NCBI RefSeq assembly: GCF_029813785.1
Contig: NZ_JARVKY010000027.1
Coordinates: forward strand, 1-64,000
DNA: 64,000 nt
Direction of reading: 5' to 3'
DNA from: Streptomyces sp. DH41
GTDB lineage: Bacteria > Actinomycetota > Actinomycetes > Streptomycetales > Streptomycetaceae
In this document: positions 1 through 9,760 of the stretch, piece by piece
How the letters are laid out: each line of letters opens with the position of its first letter
Position numbering within the stretch: position 1 is the first letter of the stretch
Made by a program: the position numbers and the translations under genes
The notes under the pieces: generated by a model
The model's input: only the letters and a program-made list of their open reading frames with translations
The model's database searches: none
Told to the model about the DNA's origin: nothing

Positions 1-39
1 CCTCTCGGGGATGCCGGGCCGCTGCCGTGTGTGCGGGGG

Positions 40-639
40 CTACTCGGCGCTGGGGCGGGCCTTGATGGCGGTCAGGTCCAGGTCCATCGGGAAGGGCGCG
101 CTCACCTTCATGCGCTCGCGGAAGATGCCGACGCCGGCGTAGGCACGGGTGGTGGGCTCCAGTTCGAAGGCGTGTACCGCCGCGAGGCCCTTCTCGCTCT
201 CCACGCGCCAGTAGTGGGCGATGCCCACTCGGGCGTATTTCGCGGGCTTGGTCTCACGGTCGCGGGAGACGGAGTCCGGCGAGACGACCTCCACGGCCAG
301 CACGACGGCTGCCGCCGGGACGCGGGTCTGGTCGGGGCCCGTCAGCGCTTGCTCCCGCAGCACCAGCACGTCCGGCTCGACCCTGTTCTGGCGGTCCACG
401 TCGACGGTGAACCTGCACAGGACGTCGAGCCCCTGTGGCGCGGCCCCGGAAAGCTGCCGCCCGAAGAAGGATGTCGCCCGCTCGTGAAAGACGGACTGCG
501 GGCACGCGAAGACAAGCCCGGCATCGATCAGCTGGGTGTGCGGGGGCAGATCGGGGAGGAGGTCGAGATCGTCGGCGTTCCAGCCACCGTCGGGAGGGAC
601 CGGCCAGTCAGGCGGCGAGGCCTCGGGTGCCACTCTCAT
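40..639 (-). CDS. Uma2-family (DUF820) putative endonuclease
   Basis: The 199-residue product resembles Uma2/DUF820 proteins, a PD-(D/E)XK-like restriction-endonuclease fold that is very common in Streptomyces and has no settled cellular role. The fold's expected acidic and lysine residues are visible: D90 in VEPDVLV, E117 in AVEVVSP and K131/K134 in ETKPAKYARVG. The frame stays open far upstream. I chose the ATG at 639 because GGGAGG lies four bases before it and the family-like sequence begins just after it. It is divergent from recQ. The family call is fairly firm; nuclease activity is inferred from the fold only. Confidence 0.8.
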   Translation of the reverse strand: MRVAPEASPPDWPVPPDGGWNADDLDLLPDLPPHTQLIDAGLVFACPQSVFHERATSFFGRQLSGAAPQGLDVLCRFTVDVDRQNRVEPDVLVLREQALTGPDQTRVPAAAVVLAVEVVSPDSVSRDRETKPAKYARVGIAHYWRVESEKGLAAVHAFELEPTTRAYAGVGIFRERMKVSAPFPMDLDLTAIKARPSAE

Positions 640-709
640 GGATCCTCCCGGTAGGAGCCGCTGTCGCTTCGAGCTGTGGAACGGGAACGGCGGGCGATGG
701 GTAACGCCC

Positions 710-718
710 TGTGGATAA
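710..718 (-). promoter_or_regulatory. Perfect DnaA-box match upstream of recQ
   Basis: TGTGGATAA on the plus strand is the complement of TTATCCACA, the classical DnaA box. It lies in the 210 bp between the divergent Uma2 and recQ starts. A single 9-mer may be chance, so a role in DnaA-dependent control of recQ is only a suggestion. Confidence 0.3.
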
Positions 719-849
719 CTCGGATGCTGTCGGCGCGGACCCCTATCGTTGAGGCAGTGGTCGGGACGGGACGGACCAGACGGGTCGGACAGACCGGACG
801 GGACGGAAGGGCCCGGACGGGCGAGGCAGGACGTACGGGGGACGGGACG

Positions 850-2871
<2,022 letters not shown>

Positions 2872-2937
2872 GGGACCTGCTGGAGGGCGGCGGCGAGTCG
2901 CGTCGGTCGCCGGGCTCGTCCCACCGGGGACGGCCGC

Positions 2938-3876
2938 CTAGGCCAGGGCTGTCAGACCCGGGGCGAAGGTGATCAGCAGGGGGACGAGGGGGACCAGGGC
3001 GGCCGTCGCCGTGGTCAGGGCGCGGTGCCGGGGCAGCAGGCGGGGCGGGGGTTCGAGGAGGCGGTCGACCCGTTCGCCGAGGAGACGGTGGCTGGAGGAG
3101 CAGGACAGTACGCCGCGGTGCTGGTTCAGCTCGATCAGCGCCAGTGCCGTGGTCAGGTGGCCGCAGCGCCGGGAGGCGGTGTCGTCGGCGGCGAGTTCGA
3201 CCAGGCGGTGGGTCTGGTCGCAGAAGTGGGCGAAGAGAGGGACCCGGGGGAAGCCGGTGGCCAGGGCGGTGGACAGGTGCAGCAGCCAGTCGTGGCGGGC
3301 CCGGGCGTGGCCGCGCTCATGGGTGAGGACGGCATCGACCTGATGGTCGGTGAGGCGCTGCAGCGCGCCGGTGGTGACGATCAGCTGGGGCGGGTTGCCG
3401 GGCATCCAGTAGGCGTCCGGGTACTCGTCCTCCAGGACCAGCAGGGGGCCGCGGGCGGCGGGGAGCCCGGCGGGCAGGTCCGGGGCGCGTTCGCGCAGGT
3501 GGGCGCGTGACTGGGCGCGCCGTCGGCGGGCCTCGACGAGCTCGCGGGCGAGCATGGCGGTCGTCCAGGCGGCGCCGCCGGCCAGCAGCAGGGTGAGGGC
3601 GGTCGCCCAGGGCGGGCCGGCGGAGAGGTTGTAGGCCGCGGTCACCGCGGGCGGTGCCGGCGCGAAGAGCTGGGCGCGGACGGTGCCGAAGACGGCGGCG
3701 GTGCCGAGGACGAGAGACGTCAGGCAGCACAGCAGGACGGTGGCGACCAGGCACTGCCACACCCACAGGGCGACGACCGGATCCCGTTCGGGCCACGCGG
3801 ACCGGGTCAGCGCGCGCGGTACCGGTACCGCGGCGGTCACGGCGACGACGAACAGCAGGAGCAGGCAGACGGTCAT
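2938..3876 (-). CDS. M56 (BlaR1-like) membrane metalloprotease
   Basis: This 312-residue integral membrane protein has transmembrane segments near residues 2-20, 36-66 and 90-112, a soluble zinc-protease domain, and a final hydrophobic segment near 285-308. The HExxH zinc motif is HERGH at residues 186-190, and the probable third ligand is E228 in ELAADD, as in M56/BlaR1 and M48 peptidases. Actinobacterial members often sit beside a BlaI-type repressor that they cleave. I see no BlaI-like gene in the 338 bp upstream or on either side. The ATG at 3876 has GGAG about ten bases before it. The substrate is unknown. Confidence 0.85.
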   Translation of the reverse strand: MTVCLLLLFVVAVTAAVPVPRALTRSAWPERDPVVALWVWQCLVATVLLCCLTSLVLGTAAVFGTVRAQLFAPAPPAVTAAYNLSAGPPWATALTLLLAGGAAWTTAMLARELVEARRRRAQSRAHLRERAPDLPAGLPAARGPLLVLEDEYPDAYWMPGNPPQLIVTTGALQRLTDHQVDAVLTHERGHARARHDWLLHLSTALATGFPRVPLFAHFCDQTHRLVELAADDTASRRCGHLTTALALIELNQHRGVLSCSSSHRLLGERVDRLLEPPPRLLPRHRALTTATAALVPLVPLLITFAPGLTALA

Positions 3877-4214
3877 GCCACGGGCTCCGGATCCTGGTCG
3901 GAAGGGGCGGCTCTGGCTGTGGTGCGGTTCTGGTGGGGCGGCGGTGGCGTGGTGCCGCGCACACCGCCCGCCGCCAGTATGACGGTGACGGGCGGTGTGA
4001 GTCAGGCCCCGAAGGGAAAGGATCTGGGATCCGGCGCGCGGGGGCCGACCCTGGAAGCCCCGGAAGTTCGTGCGGGAGCCAGGGAGCCAGGGAGCCAGGG
4101 AGCCAGGGAGCCAGAGGGCCAGAGGGCCAGAGGGCCAGAGGGCCAGAGGGCCAGAGGGCCAGAGGGCCAGAGGGCCAGAGGACCAGAGGGCCAGAGGGCC
4201 AGAGGGCCTGGAGG
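3877..4214. other. Non-coding gap between M56 protease and fahA
   Basis: This 338-bp stretch holds no convincing gene. It contains an inverted repeat with 10-bp arms, ACACCGCCCG at 3961-3970 and CGGGCGGTGT at 3989-3998, which could be an operator for the leftward M56 gene or a hairpin. It also contains the short tandem repeat block listed separately. Confidence 0.5.
4080..4206. repeat. 8-bp tandem repeat tract (CCAGGGAG / CCAGAGGG)
   Basis: About 126 bp is built from octamers. Roughly four copies of GGGAGCCA are followed by about a dozen copies of AGAGGGCC, one with a G-to-A change (GACC). The tract ends about ten bases from the fumarylacetoacetase stop codon. It is non-coding on the annotated strands and is a likely site of copy-number variation by slippage. 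Confidence 0.95.
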
Positions 4215-5447
4215 CTACTGCCCGGTTCGCGGTCCGGTGACCCGTCCGGTCACCTCGCCCAGCCCCACCCGGACGCCGTCCGGACCCGGCGCCCAGGCCG
4301 ACAGGGTCACCACGTCCCCGTCCTCCAGGAACGTCCTCTTGCCGTCGGGGAGTTCCAGCGGCTCGCGTCCGTTCCAGGTCAGTTCCAGCAGGGACCCGCG
4401 CTCCCGCTCGGTCGGTCCGCTCACCGTGCCGGAGCCGTAGAGGTCACCGGTGCGCAGCGAGGCACCGTTGACGGTCATGTGGGCCAGCTGCTGGGCGGCC
4501 GTCCAGTACATGGTGGAGAACGGCGGCTCGGAGACGACGTGGCCGTTGACGGCGACGGAGATCCGCAGGTCGTAGCCGCCGGGTTCGTCCCGCTCCCCGG
4601 CCGTGTCGTCGAGGTAGGGCAGCAGCTCGTGCGTGCGCTCCGGCGGTGCGACCCGCGCCTCCTCCAGGGCGTCCAGCGGCGTGATCCAGGCCGACACGGA
4701 CGTGGCGAAGGACTTGCCGAGGAACGGGCCGAGGGGGACGTACTCCCAGGCCTGGACGTCCCGCGCGGACCAGTCGTTGAGCAGGCAGAGTCCGAAGACG
4801 TGCTCGCGGAAGTCACCGAGCGCCACCGGGCTGCCCATGGCGGACGGCACGCCCACCACGAAGCCGACCTCCGCCTCGATGTCGAGGCGGACCGACGGGC
4901 CGAAGACGGGCGCGGCGTCGGCCGGGGCCTTGCGCTGCCCGGACGGCCGTACGACGTCCGTGCCGGACACGACGACCGTGCCGGAGCGGCCGTGGTAGCC
5001 GATCGGGAGGTGCTTCCAGTTCGGGGTGAGGGAGTCGGCGGCGTCGGGGCGGAAGATCTGACCGACGTTCCGGGCGTGGTTCTCGGAGGCGTAGAAGTCG
5101 ACGTAGTCCGCGACCTCGAAGGGCAGGTGCAGGGTCACCGACGACAGCGGGTGGAACAGGGGTTCCAGGGTCTCGCGGTGGGAGGGGACGGTCACCCAGG
5201 CCGTGAGCGCGCGCCGTACGTCGGACCAGGCGGTGCGGCCGGCCGCCAGCAGCGGGTTCAGGGTGGGCCGCGCGAGCAGGGAGGCGTACGGCGATCCGAG
5301 CGCGTGGGCCGCCGCGCCGGCGTCGAGGACGTGGTCGCCGAGCCGGACGCCCACCGTCCGCTCCCGCGTGCCGGGGACCGAGAACACGCCGTACGGAAGG
5401 TTGTGCGGGCCGAAGGGGTCGCCCTCGGGGACATCGAAGGGGGGCAT
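4215..5447 (-). CDS. fahA: Fumarylacetoacetase
   Basis: The 410-residue product should hydrolyse 4-fumarylacetoacetate to fumarate and acetoacetate, the last step of tyrosine and homogentisate breakdown in the cytoplasm. Family signatures run in order: N-terminal domain opening GDPFGPHNLPYGVFS, DFYASENHARNVGQIFR, the catalytic-region PIGYHGRSGTVVVSG, metal-site region RLDIEAEVGFVVG, LLNDWSARDVQAWEY with GPFLGKSF, and near the C-terminus YGSGTVSG. Length fits the family (about 410-420). The frame stays open up to 5522, but I prefer ATG 5447 because homology-like sequence begins right after it and GAGG lies upstream. No other tyrosine-catabolic gene is adjacent. Confidence 0.93.
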   Translation of the reverse strand: MPPFDVPEGDPFGPHNLPYGVFSVPGTRERTVGVRLGDHVLDAGAAAHALGSPYASLLARPTLNPLLAAGRTAWSDVRRALTAWVTVPSHRETLEPLFHPLSSVTLHLPFEVADYVDFYASENHARNVGQIFRPDAADSLTPNWKHLPIGYHGRSGTVVVSGTDVVRPSGQRKAPADAAPVFGPSVRLDIEAEVGFVVGVPSAMGSPVALGDFREHVFGLCLLNDWSARDVQAWEYVPLGPFLGKSFATSVSAWITPLDALEEARVAPPERTHELLPYLDDTAGERDEPGGYDLRISVAVNGHVVSEPPFSTMYWTAAQQLAHMTVNGASLRTGDLYGSGTVSGPTERERGSLLELTWNGREPLELPDGKRTFLEDGDVVTLSAWAPGPDGVRVGLGEVTGRVTGPRTGQ

Positions 5448-5850
5448 CGGGTGCTGCCTCGCTTTCGTGCTCGCCATGCGCCGTGCGCGCCGTGTGCGCC
5501 ACGTGGTTCGTGGCCGGGCCACACGTTACGGGTGACATACCGGTCTTGGGCAGTGCGTCGGGAGGTGACGGCGCGTGGCGGGGGAGGGGGCGCTCGGGCG
5601 GGCTGACGTGCGTGGAGTGGCCCGGGCGCCGGTGCGGGAGGCGGGGAAAGTGACCGGTGGGGCGGCCCCCGCGCCGTCGGCGTACGCCCGCGTGTACGGC
5701 CGGGGATGTGGCGCTCCGCTTCCGCTTGAGTGCGGGAAGTTGTCCACAGGCCGGTACGCAATCTTGACGGAGCGGTGCGAACGGGGCGACTCTGGGCGGG
5801 TGCTGGAAGGCCTCGGGGAGGGGGCCTTCGATGGCACATCAGGGGGGCGG
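5448..5850. other. Divergent intergenic region, fahA / glycan locus
   Basis: This 403-bp region separates the leftward fahA from the rightward glycan genes. An open frame reaches back from the aminotransferase gene to 5575, but its composition is not protein-like. TTGTCCACA at 5740-5748 matches the Streptomyces-preferred DnaA box. Promoters for both directions must lie here; I could not assign them with confidence. Confidence 0.45.
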
Positions 5851-7143
5851 ATGGCCACAGGGGAGGCCGGTCCGGGTTCGGTGCGGGATGGTTCGCAGCC
5901 GAGGAAGCGGCTGGAAGAGGCCATGCGCAGCCGTCTCGGCCGGGAATGCGTGTACGTACCGTCATGCCGTTTCGGGCTGTACGCGGCACTGCGTCACTGG
6001 TGCCCGCCGGGCGGCCGGGTGCTGATGTCGCCGGTCAACGACGATGTCATCTTCTTCGTCGTGCTCGCGGCCGGACTGCGGCCCGTGCAGGCGCCGTTGA
6101 ACCCGTCGGACGCGTCCATCGACATCGATGCCGTGCCCGATGAGGTGTGGGGCTCGCTGTCCGCCGTACTGACGACGAACCTGTACGGCAACCCCGACCC
6201 GGCACCCGGACTGCGTGCCCGCTGCGACACGTTGGGCATCCCGCTGTTCGAGGACGCGGCACACGCCATCGGCAGCGAGGTGGGCGGACGGCCGGTCGGC
6301 GCCTGGGGCGACGCCTCCGTTTTCAGCCTGTCCAAGCACGTCGGTGCCAAGGCCGGAGGCATCCTCGCGGTCGCCGACCCGGGGCTGCGGGACGTGTTGG
6401 AGAAGACCTGCGACGACCTGCTGCTGCCGCGCCGTACGACGGCCGAACTCGCCTACGCCGTACGGCCGTACGCGGAGGCCGCCGTACGCGGGCTGAGGCT
6501 GCGGCGGGCCGCCTGGGCCACGATGCGGCTGCTGGGCCTGACGGAGCGGGACGCGATCCGGATGCCGCTGCGTCCCGAGGAGCTGGCCCGCGCGACCGCC
6601 TCGGCCTCCGGTCTCGATGCCCGCGACTCCCTTGACGCGCACAGTTCCCTCGACGCACATGATCCCTGGGTCCGCGTCGACATGCACGACTACCGGCTGC
6701 GGGCCGGCCGGTTCCGGCTCGGGCGCATCGGGCGGAGGCTCGATGGGCTGGACGGCGTACTCGCCGACTGCCGTGCGGGGACGGAGCTGCTGCTGTCGAC
6801 GCGTTGGGCGAGACCGGCCGGGTGGGAGGGTGCGAGGAACCGGTCGCCGGGCGCGGCTCAGCCGTTGTTCCGGGTGCCGTTGCTGGTGGCTGACCGGGAC
6901 GCGGCGGCCCGTGCCCTGGCGCGGCGCGGCATCGTCGTCGGCTACCTCTACGACCCGCCGCTGGACGACTACGCGGGCGCCGCCTTCACCGACCCGTCGC
7001 CCTCTCCGGAGGGGGCGCGCTGGTTCGCGCGGCACGCGCTGCCCGTGGATCCGCTGCGCGCCCGTGCGGCCGTCGCCGCGCTGGAGGAGTCCGGAGTGCG
7101 ACCGGCCGAAGCACCGGAAGGGCTGGTTCCGACCGGTGGCTGA
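5851..7143 (+). CDS. DegT/DnrJ/EryC1/StrS-type PLP aminotransferase
   Basis: This 430-residue fold-type I PLP protein is of the sugar aminotransferase family that makes aminodeoxy sugars for surface glycans. The cofactor aspartate is D135 in LFEDAAHAIGSEVGG. The expected Schiff-base lysine is K162 in VFSLSKHVGAKAGG. The C-terminal third (about residues 250-430) is less typical and arginine-rich, so substrate and even donor are uncertain. ATG 5851 follows AGGGGGG. The stop overlaps the flippase start by eight bases, which implies translational coupling and a joint role in glycan synthesis and export. Confidence 0.8.
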   Translation: MATGEAGPGSVRDGSQPRKRLEEAMRSRLGRECVYVPSCRFGLYAALRHWCPPGGRVLMSPVNDDVIFFVVLAAGLRPVQAPLNPSDASIDIDAVPDEVWGSLSAVLTTNLYGNPDPAPGLRARCDTLGIPLFEDAAHAIGSEVGGRPVGAWGDASVFSLSKHVGAKAGGILAVADPGLRDVLEKTCDDLLLPRRTTAELAYAVRPYAEAAVRGLRLRRAAWATMRLLGLTERDAIRMPLRPEELARATASASGLDARDSLDAHSSLDAHDPWVRVDMHDYRLRAGRFRLGRIGRRLDGLDGVLADCRAGTELLLSTRWARPAGWEGARNRSPGAAQPLFRVPLLVADRDAAARALARRGIVVGYLYDPPLDDYAGAAFTDPSPSPEGARWFARHALPVDPLRARAAVAALEESGVRPAEAPEGLVPTGG

Positions 7144-9724
7144 GACCCAGGTGCACGAGACCGCGGCGGCACCCGCGGGCGGCGGCCCGACGCCGTCCAA
7201 GAGCGGGCACGGCGGCGACTCGCTCTTCAAGAACGCCTACTTCCTGATGCTCAGCACCGGCGTCTCCGCCGTGCTCGGCCTGGGCTTCTGGCTCGTGGCC
7301 GCCCGCTACTACTCGGAGGAGGCCGTCGGGCAGGGCTCCGCCGCCATCGCCGCCATGCGGCTGCTCGCCAGCATCACGGCTACCACGATGATCGGCGCCG
7401 TGGTCCGTTTCGTGCCGCGGGCCGGCCGTGCGACCGGGTGGCTGGTGTGGCGTGCGTACGCGGCCAGTTCGGTGGTCGTCGCCGTCGCCGCCGTCGTCTT
7501 CCTGCTCACCCTCGACCTGTGGGGCGCGTCGTACGCTCCACTGGGCACCGCGGAGGTGGGGGCGCTGTTCGTCGCGGCGTGCGTGGCCTGGGCGCTGCTC
7601 ACCCTTCAGGACGGCGTGCTGACCGGGTTGCGCAAGGCGGAGTGGGTGCCCGCCGGGAACGCGGTGTTCTCGGTCGGGAAGCTGATCATGCTGGCCGTCT
7701 TCGCCACCACGATGCCGGTGCTCGGCATCTTCGTGTCCTGGGCCGTGGCCATCGCCTTCTCCACCCTGCCCCTCGGCTGGCTGATCTTCCGCAGACTCAT
7801 CCCGCGCCAGGCCGCCGCCGACCGCGACGTGGAGCCGCCCAAGGTCCGCGAGATGGGCCGGTTCCTCGCCGGGGACTCGCTGGGCGCGGTGTTCAGCCTG
7901 GCGATGATCAACCTGCTGCCGGTGATGGTCGCGGTCAATTTCAGCGCGGCGGAGAACGGCTACTTCTACGTGGCGTACACCGTCGGCGGCACGATGGAGT
8001 TCATGGCCATCAACATGGCCTCCTCCCTCACCGCGCACGCCTCGCACGACCCGCGCCGCCTCGCCGACGGCGTCCGTGGGGCGCTGCGCCGCATGACGCT
8101 GCTGCTGGTGCCGGTGGTGCTCTTCCTGGTCGCCTTCGCCCCGCAGATCCTCGCGCCCTTCGACGCGGACTACGCCGAGCACGGCTCCACGGTGCTGCGG
8201 CTGCTGGCCATCGGGGCGCTGCCGAGGATCGTGGTCGAGCTGTACATCGGCGTGCTGCGCGTCCAGGGGCGTACCGGCGTGCTCGCCGCCGTGCAGGGCA
8301 GCATGTGCGTCCTGGTGCTGGGCAGCGCGGCGATGCTGTTCACCCCGGCCGGGATCGCGGGCGCCGGGTGGGCCGTGCTGGGAAGCATGACGGTGGTCGC
8401 CGTCGGCTGCGCGCCCGGCCTGCGCGCCGCCCTGCGCGGCATCGACGAAGCCGGTGGTTCGCGCGGGTCCGGGGCCGGGGCCTCGGGCCCGTCCGGTGGC
8501 ACCGGATCGCGGGGCGGTCACAAACCCGGTCCCGGCAACTCCTACGGCACCCACTGGGCACGGTTGAACGCCACCGCGGGGTACGGCACGAACTGGGCGC
8601 GGCGGGCGGCGTACGAGAGCGGGCAGTCCGACGAGGCGTCACGGGACGACACGGTCGCCCTGTTCATCGGTCGCCCGGGGTACGAGCGGGAAGCCCTGGA
8701 GGCGGACACCCTCGCGGTGATCGTCCGGCGGACCCGGCACCCCGACGCCGAGCCCGGTTCCGCATCCGGCCCGGACGCGGAGTCCGGCGCGGAATCCGAG
8801 GTGAATTCCGGCGTGAATCTCGGCGTGGATTCCAGCGTGGATTCCGGCGCGGAATCCGACGTGAATGACGTCGACGACGTGAGCCCGGGCCTTGACTCCG
8901 ACTCCGATGCCGCCTCCAGTCCGAGGTCCGGGGCCGGCGACCGGGACGACGACGCCGGTCCCAAGGCCGGCGGCTCCGGCGGTGTCGACGGCGACCACGG
9001 TTTCGACGGTGCCGACAGCAGGTTCGTCGAGGAGGACTACGCGATCGGGACGATCCCCGAGCGGCGTCTGAGACCCGCCCTGTGGCTGCTGCTCGGCGTC
9101 GCCACCGTGGTCTTCCTGGTGGCGATGCGTGAACTGCCCTGGCTGGGCGGCGTGTCCGAGGTGGGGGCCGACCTCACCGGTCAGGAGCTGCTGCGGGGGC
9201 TGCCCCTGCCGGCGCTGGTGGCGGGGGCCCTGCTGCTCGTGGTGTTCGTGGCGGCCGTGACCTTGTGCGCCTCGCCCGACCCCTGGCTGCCCGGCGCCGC
9301 GCTGGGTGCCGCCGTTCTCGCCCTGCACGCGGCGCCCGTCGCCCTCGGTCGGGAACCGGAGGCGGTAGGTGGGACGTTATATACCGAGACGGCCGGATTT
9401 CTCGCGGAAGCGGTAGGGCTCGACGGGCCCGGCCCACTGCTGCGCTGGACGCCGCTCGTCCTGCAGTTGCTGTGTCTCGTGCCGCTGTGGCTGCTGCTCG
9501 CGAAAGCGGGCGGCCGGCTGGCGTGGCAGGGACGCTGGGGGGTTCTGTATCTCGCCGCGGTGGGAGGCTGGGTCTGGCGTCAGGAGCTCGCGCCGGTCGC
9601 GCCGCCTCTCCTCCTGCTGCTCGTCCTCGTAGTCCTGCTCCCGTCACTGCGCCGCCCGGCTTCCAGGACGGATCTGACGGAGCCCCCGTACCGCGCCAGA
9701 CCGAACGGCATGTCCAGGGACTGA
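7136..9724 (+). CDS. Wzx-like polysaccharide flippase with extra C-terminal membrane domain
   Basis: The 862-residue membrane protein starts at GTG 7136, inside the end of the aminotransferase gene. Residues about 25-435 form a 12-14 segment MATE/MVF-type oligosaccharide flippase (FKNAYFLMLSTGVSAVLG opening, an ARYYSEEAVGQGSA loop, and several long hydrophobic spans). Such proteins move lipid-linked glycan units across the membrane. A linker of about 200 residues follows, rich in Gly, Asp and Ser with GVDSSVDSG-like repeats. Four or five further hydrophobic spans lie at about 645-845, an addition unusual for flippases. An in-frame TTA leucine codon at 9377-9379 (residue 748) may make full translation depend on bldA. 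Flippase identity is inferred from topology and context. Confidence 0.78.
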   Translation: MAETQVHETAAAPAGGGPTPSKSGHGGDSLFKNAYFLMLSTGVSAVLGLGFWLVAARYYSEEAVGQGSAAIAAMRLLASITATTMIGAVVRFVPRAGRATGWLVWRAYAASSVVVAVAAVVFLLTLDLWGASYAPLGTAEVGALFVAACVAWALLTLQDGVLTGLRKAEWVPAGNAVFSVGKLIMLAVFATTMPVLGIFVSWAVAIAFSTLPLGWLIFRRLIPRQAAADRDVEPPKVREMGRFLAGDSLGAVFSLAMINLLPVMVAVNFSAAENGYFYVAYTVGGTMEFMAINMASSLTAHASHDPRRLADGVRGALRRMTLLLVPVVLFLVAFAPQILAPFDADYAEHGSTVLRLLAIGALPRIVVELYIGVLRVQGRTGVLAAVQGSMCVLVLGSAAMLFTPAGIAGAGWAVLGSMTVVAVGCAPGLRAALRGIDEAGGSRGSGAGASGPSGGTGSRGGHKPGPGNSYGTHWARLNATAGYGTNWARRAAYESGQSDEASRDDTVALFIGRPGYEREALEADTLAVIVRRTRHPDAEPGSASGPDAESGAESEVNSGVNLGVDSSVDSGAESDVNDVDDVSPGLDSDSDAASSPRSGAGDRDDDAGPKAGGSGGVDGDHGFDGADSRFVEEDYAIGTIPERRLRPALWLLLGVATVVFLVAMRELPWLGGVSEVGADLTGQELLRGLPLPALVAGALLLVVFVAAVTLCASPDPWLPGAALGAAVLALHAAPVALGREPEAVGGTLYTETAGFLAEAVGLDGPGPLLRWTPLVLQLLCLVPLWLLLAKAGGRLAWQGRWGVLYLAAVGGWVWRQELAPVAPPLLLLLVLVVLLPSLRRPASRTDLTEPPYRARPNGMSRD

Positions 9725-9760
9725 TCAAGCACAGAGCCGAATCGCCAGGGGGGAACCGTC

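Noticed and set aside
4080..4206. Possible CRISPR array
   Set aside because: The repeats are 8 bp with no spacers, so it is a simple tandem tract.
3654..5606. 650-codon frame antisense to the M56 and fumarylacetoacetase genes
   Set aside because: It runs through the octamer repeat tract and has no protein-like domain; it is a GC artefact.
5575..5850. N-terminal extension of the DegT-like aminotransferase
   Set aside because: The composition is not protein-like, and ATG 5851 has a strong AGGGGGG site.
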